Numbered from the stretch's first letter, positions 41,447-50,248 are shown. The stretch is DNA of 64,000 nucleotides from Deltaproteobacteria bacterium HGW-Deltaproteobacteria-18 (GCA_002841885.1 PHBE01000013.1:1-64000); one strand, 5' to 3'. The notes: generated from the sequence alone by a model not told the origin. Numbers and translations: made by a program.

Positions 41447-42418
41447 CTATTTGCCGAGGGCCAGCACCTTGTCGATGTTGTCCTGCCCGACTGTGGGGGC
41501 GAATTCCTTCCACACGGGCTGGGTCGCTTCCATGAACGGAGCGCGGTCGACTTCGATGACCTCGATCTTGCCTGTGGCCTTGATCTTGTCCCAGTACTCG
41601 TTGTCCTGCTGGGTGGAGAGTTCGCGCTGCCAGGCGACGGCCTCGGTGGCGGCTTCCTGGATGATGGCCTTTTCGGCGTCGTTGAGCTTGCTCCAGGTGA
41701 TCATGGAGATGAGTACCGGTTCCGGGGCGTAGGCGTGGGCGGTCATGGATGCGTACTTCTGCACTTCAAAGAAGCGTTTGGTGTAGATGTGGGCACTGGG
41801 GTTTTCCTGTCCGTCGACAGTGCCCTGCTGCATGGCGGAATAGAGTTCGCCAAATGCCATGGGCGTGGGGGAGCCGCCCAGGGACTTGATGGTCTCGATG
41901 TAGATCTTGTTGGACATGACGCGGATCTTGAGACCGGCCATGTCGGCCGGAGTGGCCACGGGACGGACGTTGTTGGTCAAGTGGCGGATGCCGTTCTCCA
42001 TGTAGCCCAGCAGCTTCAGGCCACGGGGCTCAAGCTCCTTGCCCAGTTCCATGCCCACGGTGTCCAGGGCCTTGTAGGCATGGGCGCGGTCCTTGAACAG
42101 GAAGGGCAGGTCGAAAAGGGACATCTTGGGCTGGAACTGCCCCAGGTCGGCGGTGCCGGTCAGGACCATGTCGATGGTGCCGTAGATGAGGCCTTCGGTC
42201 ATGTCCTTCTGGCTGCCGAGCTGGGAGGACGGGAAGACCTGGACTTCCATTTCCCCGCCGGATTTTTCCGCGACCAGCTTGGCGAAATGGTCGGCGCCCT
42301 TGGCGTAGGGATGGCTGACTTCGGCGATATGGCCGAGCTTGAGCACTGTTTTGGCAAAGGCCGGGATGGTCAGGGCTACGGCGATCACAATGACTGCACA
42401 CATGAAGAAACGTTTCAT
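41447..42418 (-). CDS. dctP: TRAP transporter periplasmic solute-binding protein (DctP type)
   Basis: Exported substrate-binding protein, 323 aa from ATG 42418 with GGAGGAG at good spacing. The signal peptide MKRFFMCAVIVIAVALTIPAFA is followed by the DctP start TVLKLGHIAEVSHPYAKGADHFAKLV, then FPSSQLGSQKDMTEGL, the LKIRVMSNKIYIETIKSLGGSPTPMAFGELYSAMQQGTVDGQENP region with the conserved Arg, and EVQKYASMTAHAYAP. This fits C4-dicarboxylate/sugar-acid TRAP binding proteins of the DctP family. No sigma-54 site is clear in the 210 bp upstream. A CitA/DcuS-type two-component system lies immediately upstream on the same strand and probably controls it. Confidence 0.93.
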   Translation of the reverse strand: MKRFFMCAVIVIAVALTIPAFAKTVLKLGHIAEVSHPYAKGADHFAKLVAEKSGGEMEVQVFPSSQLGSQKDMTEGLIYGTIDMVLTGTADLGQFQPKMSLFDLPFLFKDRAHAYKALDTVGMELGKELEPRGLKLLGYMENGIRHLTNNVRPVATPADMAGLKIRVMSNKIYIETIKSLGGSPTPMAFGELYSAMQQGTVDGQENPSAHIYTKRFFEVQKYASMTAHAYAPEPVLISMITWSKLNDAEKAIIQEAATEAVAWQRELSTQQDNEYWDKIKATGKIEVIEVDRAPFMEATQPVWKEFAPTVGQDNIDKVLALGK

Positions 42419-42628
42419 GACTCCTCCGTCAACAAAAAACGTTATGGGCGCGGACGCGCGGGGAAGGGACCTCAAGTTTTACTTAGGCCAGGATATGACG
42501 GGGAGAGAAAAAAATACGGTTTGGAACGTAAAAAGAGAAAGCGCCATTCTGCGAATTAAGCGCATTTTGTTCACGGCGTCCGAGATGACATCTTGGAAGG
42601 GTCTTATGAGCGGGGCATGAAGCCCGCT

Positions 42629-43312
42629 TTAGCGGCCGAAATAGCGGCGCTCGGGCCTGCCTACACTGCCGTAGACCACATCGGCGTAGAGCGTACCTTC
42701 GGAGATGAGGAATTCAAGATACCTGCGCGCTGTCGATCGGCTGATGCCAATCAGTTCGGCCACATCCTCCGCGCTGCGTCCGGCAGGTTCGGGTTGCTCG
42801 AAAACGCTGCGGACCTTGGCCAGGGTAAGCCCGTCGATGCCTTTGGGCAGGCAGCCGCTGCCCATGGGCGGACAGGGATTGCCCGGATGCAGCAGCGTGT
42901 CCACGTCGCGTTGTTCGATGGCGCTTCCAAGGCCCAGGCGCTCACGGTAGGCACAGAATTTTGTCAGGCATTCATGGAAGCGTTCGGCGGAGACGGGCTT
43001 TATCAGATAGTCGAAAACTCCGCCGCGCAGGGCCTCTTTCAAGGTCCCGATCTCGCGCGCGGCGGTGATCAGGATGACGTCGATCTCCAGGTTTTTGGCC
43101 CGGATTTCGCGCAGGAGATCCGTGCCCGGGCCTTCGGGAAAATAGAGGTCCAGCAGGATGAGATGCGGTTCCAGGGCCTCGGCCATGTCCCGCGCGTCAG
43201 CCAGGCGATGGGCGATGCCGACGACCTCGCAGCCCTGGACCCGTTCGGTGAAGCGGCGGTGCAGATCCGCGATGCGTACGTCATCTTCGACAATAAGTAC
43301 TCTGGTAATCAT
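42629..43312 (-). CDS. CitB/DcuR-type response regulator
   Basis: DNA-binding response regulator, 227 aa from ATG 43312. The receiver domain (1-~125) has D9/D10 in VEDD, the phospho-acceptor D55 in LILLDLYFPE and the Lys of LIKPVSAERF. A central linker and a C-terminal helix-turn-helix (about 175-210: SAEDVAELIGISRSTARRYLEFL) follow, as in DcuR/CitB. Its start overlaps the sensor kinase stop by four bases, so they are coupled. It lies directly upstream of dctPQM on the same strand, which suggests that it activates the TRAP genes in response to a carboxylate. Confidence 0.92.
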   Translation of the reverse strand: MITRVLIVEDDVRIADLHRRFTERVQGCEVVGIAHRLADARDMAEALEPHLILLDLYFPEGPGTDLLREIRAKNLEIDVILITAAREIGTLKEALRGGVFDYLIKPVSAERFHECLTKFCAYRERLGLGSAIEQRDVDTLLHPGNPCPPMGSGCLPKGIDGLTLAKVRSVFEQPEPAGRSAEDVAELIGISRSTARRYLEFLISEGTLYADVVYGSVGRPERRYFGR

Positions 43313-44931
43313 GCCTGCTCCTTGGGAATGACCACGGTAAAAAGGGCACCGTCCAGGCTGCCGCGGCTGACCATGACCTGGCCGCCAAGCTCGTCCAAAC
43401 GCTGACGGACCAGATACAGTCCGACTCCGCGCCGTCCCCGGCCTTTGGATGAAACCCCTTTCTCGAAAATCCGCTCGTACTGGTCCACGGGAACTCCCGG
43501 TCCGGCATCCTCGATCTCGAAAACGATGTCGTTGCCAAGATCCGTGAAGGACATTTCGACCATGCGCAGGTGCTGCGGCTGCTTCATGACGGCGTCGAAG
43601 GCGTTGTCCAGGAGGTTGCCGACAATGGTCACGATTTTTTCCTGGCGAATCCATTTGGGCACGTCGGCCATGGTGCTGTCCCGGTCGATGGCGAAATTGA
43701 TCCGCAGCTCCTTGGCCCTGTTGTACTTGCCGAGGATGATGGCGGCAATGACCGGATGAGGGACGGATTCACCGAGGAAGCGTATGAATTCCTCGTAGCC
43801 CGTGGATTCGGTGACTACCAGTTCCAGGGCTTCGCGGTAGGCTTCGATCTGGATCAGCCCGGCGATGGTATGCAGCTTGTTCGAATATTCGTGGGTCTGA
43901 ACGCGCAGCAGTTCGGAGTATTCCTGCACTCTTGAGAGCTCCGCCGCCAGGAGGTCAAGCTCGTCCTTGCGCCTGAAACTGGCTACGACGCCCTGAATTT
44001 TCTGGTTCTGGAAGACGGGTACGATGTTGAAGATGAGTTCCTGGCCATTGACAGTCCGTTCCTGGTCAAACTCGGAGAGTCCCGTGTGCAGGGCATGTCC
44101 AAGTCCCGCTTCCGGGATGATGGCGGATGCGGGCTTGCCTGCAAAGTGTTCGTCGAGGCTCAGACCCGCGTAACGCCGGGCAGCCTGGTTGGCCATGCGG
44201 ATGTTTCCGTGATGGTCAATGGCCAGGACTCCCTCGCGGATCGTTTGCAGGACCGCGACGCGTTCCAGATAAAGGTTGGTGATTTCCGAAGGCTCAAGCC
44301 CCAGGGTCAGCTTCTTGAGCCGACCGGCGATGACCACGGCGCTGAGGATGCCGACCACGCTCATGCCGAGGATGTACATGAGCGGCTTGTCCAGATGTGC
44401 AGAGATGGATTGATGAATGCTTTCGGAAAGATAGCCGACGGATACGAAGCCGATGATGGCATTGTCCTCGTCCAGGATAGGGGTCATTCCGCGCAGGGAT
44501 CTGCCCAGGGTGCCCACGGCTTCGGAGACATAGGACTTGCCTTCCAGCAGGGCCGGTCCCGTGTCTCCCCCGACAAAGGTTTGGCCTATGCGTTCGGGCA
44601 CCGGGTGCGAATAGCGCTTCTGGGCGCTGTCGCCGATGACCACGAAGGATGCGCCGGTCTGGGTGCGGATGTTCTCGGCCAGAGTCTGAATTTCCCCTTG
44701 CGGGTCGCCTTCAAGCAGCGCCTGCCGGATGCGCGGAATCTGGGCGATGGTTCTGGCCGTCTGCAGGGCCGTCTGGCCGATTTGCTCGTGCAGCATCTCC
44801 TCGGTCAGTCCGGAGATGACGTGCCAGCTGACGGCGATCTGGATGACGACCAGCGCCAGCACCATGTGGATCAGGTGTGCCTGGATGGTGGCGGGCCGCA
44901 GACGGCTGATTATGTGGAGCCAGGGTCGCAT
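43309..44931 (-). CDS. CitA/DcuS-type sensor histidine kinase
   Basis: Membrane sensor of 540 aa. The N-terminal helix (about 20-40) and another near 183-203 flank a periplasmic PAS/sCache-like domain (about 40-180) that binds the ligand. A cytoplasmic PAS domain (about 222-320) is followed by the DHp-type SpoB_a segment with H347 in QTHEYSNKLHTIAG, the CitA/DcuS phospho-acceptor, and an HATPase domain with NLLDNAFDAV, DAGPGVP and GRGRRGVGLYLV. The architecture is that of tricarboxylate/C4-dicarboxylate sensors. It is coupled to the response-regulator gene by ATGA and diverges from the small Cys-containing gene. Confidence 0.93.
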   Translation of the reverse strand: MRPWLHIISRLRPATIQAHLIHMVLALVVIQIAVSWHVISGLTEEMLHEQIGQTALQTARTIAQIPRIRQALLEGDPQGEIQTLAENIRTQTGASFVVIGDSAQKRYSHPVPERIGQTFVGGDTGPALLEGKSYVSEAVGTLGRSLRGMTPILDEDNAIIGFVSVGYLSESIHQSISAHLDKPLMYILGMSVVGILSAVVIAGRLKKLTLGLEPSEITNLYLERVAVLQTIREGVLAIDHHGNIRMANQAARRYAGLSLDEHFAGKPASAIIPEAGLGHALHTGLSEFDQERTVNGQELIFNIVPVFQNQKIQGVVASFRRKDELDLLAAELSRVQEYSELLRVQTHEYSNKLHTIAGLIQIEAYREALELVVTESTGYEEFIRFLGESVPHPVIAAIILGKYNRAKELRINFAIDRDSTMADVPKWIRQEKIVTIVGNLLDNAFDAVMKQPQHLRMVEMSFTDLGNDIVFEIEDAGPGVPVDQYERIFEKGVSSKGRGRRGVGLYLVRQRLDELGGQVMVSRGSLDGALFTVVIPKEQA

Positions 44932-45127
44932 TTGTTTACCTCCGCGCTTGCGTCTTGGTCATCGCGGATTGCGGATGCCATGGCAAGGCGCTTCGTGCGG
45001 GTCATGCATGCGCAAGGAGCGTGAAAACGCCATTCGGCGTTGCCCCGGCTTCTCCTCCCGAGACAGAAATGAGTCATACATCTTGCCGGATTTGCGTACG
45101 GCATTAATTACACAATAACAGTTTTCA

Positions 45128-45155
45128 TTGACGATATCGGATTTTGGCGTATATT
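45128..45155 (+). promoter_or_regulatory. Sigma-70 promoter for the 126-aa Cys-containing protein
   Basis: TTGACG (45128-45133) and TATATT (45150-45155) with a 16-bp spacer, 35 bp before the ATG at 45191, in an AT-rich stretch within the 259-bp gap between this gene and the divergent sensor kinase. This is one of the best housekeeping-type promoters in the window. Confidence 0.7.
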
Positions 45156-45190
45156 TTATCCCAAACATCAAACTCTTATTGGAGGCACTT

Positions 45191-45571
45191 ATGGTAAACA
45201 TGGATTATCCGGGACCTTGCCTTTCCTGTTCCGCTATTGAAAATTGTGCGACTGAAGAAGCAAAAAAATTGGCCGTCAAAGGCTATTGTAAAGGTGTTGA
45301 GCGAGAGCTGAATGCATGGAAAGCCACACTTTATGACGTCATGGTCGGCTTTCTGGACCTCGGAGACAAGGATCGAGGCGCTTTGGTTGACGCTGTCGCC
45401 GAGATAAAGGCACTGGTACGCGAGATTGAAGCGAAAACAGCCCAGCTTGAAGCGGAGTGTCCGCTGGAGATGGGACCGGTCGAGAAGGATCTGGGCGACA
45501 AGATGGGGCAGCTTCGTGTGCACTACAGCAAGGCCATGGAAGTGATCGGGGCTGGTTCGTTCGGAGGCTGA
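45191..45571 (+). CDS. Small helical protein with N-terminal cysteine cluster, unknown
   Basis: 126 aa from ATG 45191 (GGAGG 6 bp upstream; the frame extends upstream without a ribosome site). The N-terminus carries C10, C13, C19 and C33 in PGPCLSCSAIENC...GYC, which could bind metal or an iron-sulfur cluster; the rest is a charged helical stretch. No family is recognised. It is cytoplasmic by appearance. It has a good sigma-70 promoter and its own terminator, and its expression looks independent of neighbours. It diverges from the TRAP two-component system, but no functional tie can be shown. Confidence 0.75.
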   Translation: MVNMDYPGPCLSCSAIENCATEEAKKLAVKGYCKGVERELNAWKATLYDVMVGFLDLGDKDRGALVDAVAEIKALVREIEAKTAQLEAECPLEMGPVEKDLGDKMGQLRVHYSKAMEVIGAGSFGG

Positions 45572-45604
45572 AAAGAGTCCTGCTTTTTGATAACAAAATG
45601 ATAG

Positions 45605-45632
45605 CGCCCGGTGTTTGGCACCGGGCGTTTTT
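45605..45632 (+). terminator. Terminator after the 126-aa gene
   Basis: CGCCCGGTG (45605-45613) and CACCGGGCG (45619-45627) form a perfect 9-bp stem, loop TTTGG, followed by five T. Confidence 0.88.
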
Positions 45633-45760
45633 GTTCTCGGGGCCCGTCAGAGGGCGGGAGTTTCTTGTGGAGATGGATACGGCGCCTATGCGTAATACCT
45701 AGTCAAAGGGCGCGGCAGGCTCCGGAGGGCAAGATCTGCAATCAGGAAGGAGGTATGGGC

Positions 45761-46168
45761 ATGAATCCGTTTTTTTGGTTCAAACTCTATCTTTTCACCA
45801 TCCCTGTCTTTTTCGCCATCGACATGGTCTGGCTGGGTTTCGTGGCCAGAAATTTTTACAAGACCAACTTGAGCCACCTTCTGAGCCCCGAGGTCAATTG
45901 GCCTGCCGCGTTCATTTTTTATTTCATTTACATCGCGGGAATCCTTCTTTTTGCCGTCCGTCCCGGCCTGGAAGCGCAGTCTCTGGCCCGGGCCTGCATG
46001 TTTGGGGCGCTCTTCGGTTTTTTCACCTATGCGACGTATGATCTGACCAACCTTGCGACCTTGCGGGACTGGCCGGTTTTGGTCGTGGTGGTCGACATAG
46101 CCTGGGGCACGATCCTGTGCACCCTGGTCGCCGGAGGCAGTTATCTCATCGGGGTGCGGCTGAGCTAA
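45761..46168 (+). CDS. DUF2177 membrane protein
   Basis: 135-aa membrane protein of the DUF2177 family. ATG 45761 has AAGGAGG at ideal distance; another ATG at 45755 is too close to it. Four hydrophobic segments are seen, with the family-like FAIDMVWLGFVARNFY in the first and AALFGFFTYATYDLTNLATL in the third. Its family members often accompany cyclopropane-type methyltransferase and FAD oxidase genes. It is first in a tight operon: DUF1295 follows after 23 bp, then the FAD oxidase and the methyltransferase fusion, both overlapping. A role in membrane-lipid modification is inferred from context only. Confidence 0.85.
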   Translation: MNPFFWFKLYLFTIPVFFAIDMVWLGFVARNFYKTNLSHLLSPEVNWPAAFIFYFIYIAGILLFAVRPGLEAQSLARACMFGALFGFFTYATYDLTNLATLRDWPVLVVVVDIAWGTILCTLVAGGSYLIGVRLS

Positions 46169-46191
46169 AAACCCCAGGGAGGCGAAAGCCC

Positions 46192-47004
46192 ATGACAGTC
46201 GTATTGCTTGGTGCAGCCGTGGCGCTGTTTTTGACCATGAACACAATGTTCGTCATCGGGACAAGAGCTCACGACAACAGTCTCATCGACATCGCCTATG
46301 GCCCGGCCTTTGTGCTGGCCTGTCTTGGGGGCTGGCTCGCAGGGGGGATGGAAATGCATTTCAGGCCGCTGCTCATGTTTGGCCTGCTTTGTCTTTGGGC
46401 CGTGCGGCTGGCGGTGCACATAGGCGTGCGTCATCGGGGGCGCGGCGAGGATTTCCGCTACAGAAATTTTCGCGAACAGTGGGGAGAGGCCTTTGTCTGG
46501 CGCAGTTTCCTGCAGATCTACATGCTGCAGGGGCTGGTCGTGTTTCTGGTCGCCATGCCCGTTCTTATGACCATGGCCAAACCCGGCCCCGGACTTGTCT
46601 GGACCGATCTTTTGGGCGTGTTCCTTTTTGCGGTGGGCTTTTTCTTCGAGGCGGTGGGCGACTGGCAACTGACCCGTTTCAAAAGGAGCCCGGCCGCCAA
46701 GGGCAGAATTATGACCACGGGCCTGTGGCGTTACACCCGTCATCCCAATTATTTTGGCGAAGCCGTGCTGTGGTGGGGCTTTTTTTTCCTGGGCCTTGGT
46801 TCCGCGTACGGCTGGTATGGTCTGGTCAGCCCCGTGCTCATCGGGTTTTTGCTGCTTAAAGTCTCAGGCATTCCCATGCTGGAGGAGAAGTACAAGGGGC
46901 AACCTGAGTTCGAGGCCTATAAAAATGCCACCAGCGCCTTTTTTCCCTGGCCTCCGCGTTCCATGAAAACCCGCCCAAGCGGCGACGATTCGGAGTTTGC
47001 ATGA
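46192..47004 (+). CDS. DUF1295 (steroid-5-alpha-reductase-like) membrane protein
   Basis: 270-aa integral membrane protein related to the C-terminal domain of steroid 5-alpha reductases, so it may reduce a lipid double bond with NADPH. ATG 46192 has AGGGAGGCG upstream. About six hydrophobic segments are seen; the C-terminal family core is GLWRYTRHPNYFGEAVLWWGFFFLGL and the closing MLEEKYKGQPEFEAYKNATSAFFPWPP. The stop overlaps the FAD-oxidase ATG by four bases. It is part of the lipid-modification operon. The lipid acted on is not known. Confidence 0.88.
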   Translation: MTVVLLGAAVALFLTMNTMFVIGTRAHDNSLIDIAYGPAFVLACLGGWLAGGMEMHFRPLLMFGLLCLWAVRLAVHIGVRHRGRGEDFRYRNFREQWGEAFVWRSFLQIYMLQGLVVFLVAMPVLMTMAKPGPGLVWTDLLGVFLFAVGFFFEAVGDWQLTRFKRSPAAKGRIMTTGLWRYTRHPNYFGEAVLWWGFFFLGLGSAYGWYGLVSPVLIGFLLLKVSGIPMLEEKYKGQPEFEAYKNATSAFFPWPPRSMKTRPSGDDSEFA

Positions 47005-48275
47005 ATACAGAAAGGGCGAACACCCAAAAGACGGTAGCCGTAATCGGCGGAGGCGTGGCCGGTATCGTGGCTGCGCATCTCCTGCAGGACAGCCGCGCAG
47101 TGACCATCTTCGAGAAGGAAAATTATCTGGGCGGTCACACCCACACCGTCTCGGTTCCGGACGGCCCGGACGAAGGGACGCCAGTTGACACGGGTTTCAT
47201 CGTCTTCAACGAGGCCACCTATCCTCTGTTCATCAAATTTCTGGAAGAGCTTGAAGTCCCGTCCAGGGAAACGCAGATGTCGTTTGGATTTCATTGCGAG
47301 CGCACCGGACTTACCTATGCCGGGACGGACCTGGCCGGTCTTTTCGCCCAGCGCTCCAATTGGTTTTCGGTGCGCTACTACCGTTTTCTGTTCGAGGTTG
47401 CCCGTTTTTGCCATCAGGGCAAGGCGGATCTGCAGGACGGGCAGGAGCTTGGCACTCTTGATGATTACGTACGTCGCCGCGGCTTTTCGCCCTTCATGGT
47501 CGAGAACTATCTTCTGCCCATGGCTGCGGCCATCTGGTCGACTCCGGCCGGGCAGGTGGGGCAGTTCCCGGCCCTGTCCTTTCTGCGATTTTTCAACAAT
47601 CACGGACTCCTCTCCCTCCTTGACCGTCCGAGTTGGAGAACTGTTTCAGGCGGTAGCTGCAGCTACGTCCGGGCATTTCTGCGCCGTTTTCGCGGGGAGG
47701 TGAGGCTTGAAGCGCCCATTGAGGAGATCCGACGTACGTCTTCCGGGGTCAGCGTGAAGGTTGCCGGCGAGGAACCGCGCATTTTTGATGACGTGTTCAT
47801 CGCGGCCCATGCCGATCAGGCCCTGCGTCTCTTGGGCGACCCTTCGCCGGATGAGACGCGGCTTCTCGGCGCCTGGCGTTACGAGGAAAACATGACCGTC
47901 CTGCACACCGATGTCTCGGTGTTGCCGCCCAAGCCCACGGCCTGGGCCTGCTGGAATTTTCGGAGGGAGGCCGAGGAAGGCGCGCGGGTTTTTGTCACCT
48001 ATGCCATGAATCTTCTGCAGGGCCTGGCCGCAAGAAAGCAGTATCTGGTCACCCTCAATCGACCGACTCCCCATGACGAGGCCAAGATCCTGGCCAGCCT
48101 CGTTTACCATCATCCGGTGTACACCAGGGAATCCATGGAAACGCAGGGCTCTCTTGCGTCTTTGAACGGGCACCGGAACACGTATTTCTGCGGCAGCTAT
48201 TTTGGATTCGGATTTCACGAAGACGCGGTTCGCTCCAGTCACGAGGCCGTGCGTAAATTCAGGAGGGAGGAATGA
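47001..48275 (+). CDS. FAD-dependent oxidase/desaturase (NAD(P)-binding amine oxidase fold)
   Basis: Flavoenzyme of 424 aa with an N-terminal FAD-binding motif VAVIGGGVAGIVAAHLL and EKENYLGGHTHTV, and the substrate domain VSGGSCSYVRAFLRR. It belongs to the amine-oxidase-like proteins that accompany cyclopropane-type methyltransferases; a member of that group (UfaD) desaturates methylated fatty acids in furan fatty-acid synthesis in Rhodobacter, and this gene keeps the same company. The overlap with DUF1295 (ATGA) and with the next gene (ATGA) makes it translationally coupled. Oxygen-linked chemistry would be surprising in a strict anaerobe, so another acceptor may be used. Confidence 0.83.
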   Translation: MNTERANTQKTVAVIGGGVAGIVAAHLLQDSRAVTIFEKENYLGGHTHTVSVPDGPDEGTPVDTGFIVFNEATYPLFIKFLEELEVPSRETQMSFGFHCERTGLTYAGTDLAGLFAQRSNWFSVRYYRFLFEVARFCHQGKADLQDGQELGTLDDYVRRRGFSPFMVENYLLPMAAAIWSTPAGQVGQFPALSFLRFFNNHGLLSLLDRPSWRTVSGGSCSYVRAFLRRFRGEVRLEAPIEEIRRTSSGVSVKVAGEEPRIFDDVFIAAHADQALRLLGDPSPDETRLLGAWRYEENMTVLHTDVSVLPPKPTAWACWNFRREAEEGARVFVTYAMNLLQGLAARKQYLVTLNRPTPHDEAKILASLVYHHPVYTRESMETQGSLASLNGHRNTYFCGSYFGFGFHEDAVRSSHEAVRKFRREE

Positions 48276-50248
48276 ATTCGCGGATTTATGTCGGAACTCT
48301 GAGCCATGAGCGTACTCATGAGGTTAAGCATGGCTTTGATTACGATCTGCATCTGTATGCTTTGGATATTGACGAACTTGATCAATTGGAGCGCGATACC
48401 ATCTGGTTCGGACACAACCGGCTGCGTCCCCTGGCACTGCATGATCGCGACTATCTGCATCACGGAGACGCGGGACTGCGGGACAAGGTGCTGCGGGCCC
48501 TGCGGGAGAGCGGGGTGGACCTCGTGCCTTCGCGTATCGTGCTGATCACCGCTCTGCGTCAATTTCATTACATCTTCAATCCGGCCAGCTTTTTTTACTG
48601 TTACGACGCGTCGGACCGCCTTGCGTGCGTTCTGGTGCAGGTCAACAACACCTTTGGCGAGACCCACCTCTACGTGCTCACTCCCGGGGGAGAGCAGAGG
48701 AGTTTTGGCGCGGGAAAGGCTTTTCACGTCTCTCCGTTCTTTCCGCGTCGTGGACGCTACGAATTCATGTTCTCCGAACCCGGCGAAGAGCTTGCCGTCT
48801 CCATCACGTATTTTCTCGACGAACAGCCGGCTCTCAAGGCTTCGTTCACTGGCGTGGCACAGCTCATGACCGGGCGCAATCTGGCGCGGATGCTTATCAG
48901 GCATCCCCTGCGGGCGGTCCTGACTGTCCCGCGTATCGTGGCCCAGGCGGCGCGGCTGTATTTCCACAGGAAGCTTGCAGTCCATCCCAAGCCTGAACCC
49001 GTCTCGTCCATGACGATCCGTCAGGCTCCGCCCACGATGCTCGACAAGCTTGGCAAATGGGCGCTGGGGCGCTTCTTGCGACAACTGGATCATGGGCAGC
49101 TGACCCTTGGCCTTCCGGATGGCGGCGAAGAAGTTTTCGGTCTGCCCGGAACGAAGCCCACGGCCGAACTTGTGGTACACAGACCGCGTTTTTTCAGCCG
49201 CGTGATGCTGGCCGGGGACATCGGCTTTGGTGAAGCCTACGTCGACGGAGATTGGAGCAGCCCGGGGCTGGTCCGTCTGCTCTGCCTGCTGGCGCAGCGG
49301 GAGGATGTCCTGAACGACCGGCGTTTCTGGCCAGCCCTGGCGGGCAGAGCGCTCAATTTCGTGACGCATCTGCGCCGCCCCAACACGGTCGCCGGGAGTC
49401 GACGCAACATCGGCGAACATTACGATCTGGGAAATGATTTTTATCGGCTCTTTTTGGATTCGACCATGTCCTATTCTGGAGGCATCTTCAAAGACGTGGA
49501 GGATTCACTTGAAGATTCCCAGCTTGCCAAGATGCACGCCATCATCGACATGGCAGGCCTTGGTCCGGATGATGAGGTGCTCGAGATCGGCTGCGGCTGG
49601 GGCGGTTTCGCCTTGGAGGCCGTGCGGCGCACTGGGTGCCGGGTGACGGGCATCACCATCTCCAAAGAGCAGTTCGAGTGGGCCACGCGCAGGGTGCAGG
49701 AAGAGGGCATGGAGAAAAGCATCAGCATTCTGCTGACCGATTATCGGCACGTGCAGGGCAGTTTCAGCGCCATCGTTTCCATAGAGATGCTCGAGGCCGT
49801 GGGGCACCGCAATCTGCCGTTGTATTTTCAGACCCTTGACCGTCTGCTCGCTGCGGACGGACGGGCCGTGCTGCAGGTCATCACCATGCCTGACCAGAAA
49901 TACCAGGCCTACCGTCTGGGCGCGGACTGGATCCGCAAGCACATATTTCCCGGAGGCCATTTGCCGTCCGTCGGGGCCATGTCCCGGGCCATGGGTACAC
50001 GGAGCCGGCTTGGCATCACGCGCATGGACGACATCGGCCTGCATTACGCTCGCACCCTTGAGCTGTGGCGGCTTGCGCTCATTTCGCGGGGTGAAGAAGC
50101 CATGAAGCTGGGCTTTGATCGGAGGTTTTTGCGCAAGTGGGAATACTATTTCAGCTATTGCGAGGCAGGTTTTCGCAGCCGAACGGTGCGAAATTACCAG
50201 CTTCTGCTTTCTCGCATGGGTGAATCGAACGGGGTTTGCCGCACCTGA
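48272..50248 (+). CDS. Fusion: DUF1365 + cyclopropane-fatty-acid-type SAM methyltransferase
   Basis: One 658-aa frame joins two genes that usually lie side by side. Residues 1-~245 match DUF1365 (IYVGTLSHERTHEVKHGFDY, FGHNRLRPLALHDRDYLHHGD, YIFNPASFFYCYD). Residues ~250-658 are a CfaA-type lipid methyltransferase: GFGEAYVDGDW, NIGEHYDLGNDFYRLFLDSTMSYSGGIF, SAM motif VLEIGCGWGGFALEA, TISKEQFEWA and IEMLEAVGHRNLPLYF, ending in the YYFSYCEAGFR region. It would add a methyl or methylene to unsaturated acyl chains in the membrane. It ends the operon and is coupled to the oxidase by ATGA. The frame is continuous, with no sign of a sequencing join. Confidence 0.88.
   Translation: MNSRIYVGTLSHERTHEVKHGFDYDLHLYALDIDELDQLERDTIWFGHNRLRPLALHDRDYLHHGDAGLRDKVLRALRESGVDLVPSRIVLITALRQFHYIFNPASFFYCYDASDRLACVLVQVNNTFGETHLYVLTPGGEQRSFGAGKAFHVSPFFPRRGRYEFMFSEPGEELAVSITYFLDEQPALKASFTGVAQLMTGRNLARMLIRHPLRAVLTVPRIVAQAARLYFHRKLAVHPKPEPVSSMTIRQAPPTMLDKLGKWALGRFLRQLDHGQLTLGLPDGGEEVFGLPGTKPTAELVVHRPRFFSRVMLAGDIGFGEAYVDGDWSSPGLVRLLCLLAQREDVLNDRRFWPALAGRALNFVTHLRRPNTVAGSRRNIGEHYDLGNDFYRLFLDSTMSYSGGIFKDVEDSLEDSQLAKMHAIIDMAGLGPDDEVLEIGCGWGGFALEAVRRTGCRVTGITISKEQFEWATRRVQEEGMEKSISILLTDYRHVQGSFSAIVSIEMLEAVGHRNLPLYFQTLDRLLAADGRAVLQVITMPDQKYQAYRLGADWIRKHIFPGGHLPSVGAMSRAMGTRSRLGITRMDDIGLHYARTLELWRLALISRGEEAMKLGFDRRFLRKWEYYFSYCEAGFRSRTVRNYQLLLSRMGESNGVCRT

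Noticed and set aside
42419-42628. Sigma-54 promoter for dctPQM
   Set aside because: No TGGCAC-N5-TTGC match with both GG and GC in place was found on the minus strand in this gap.
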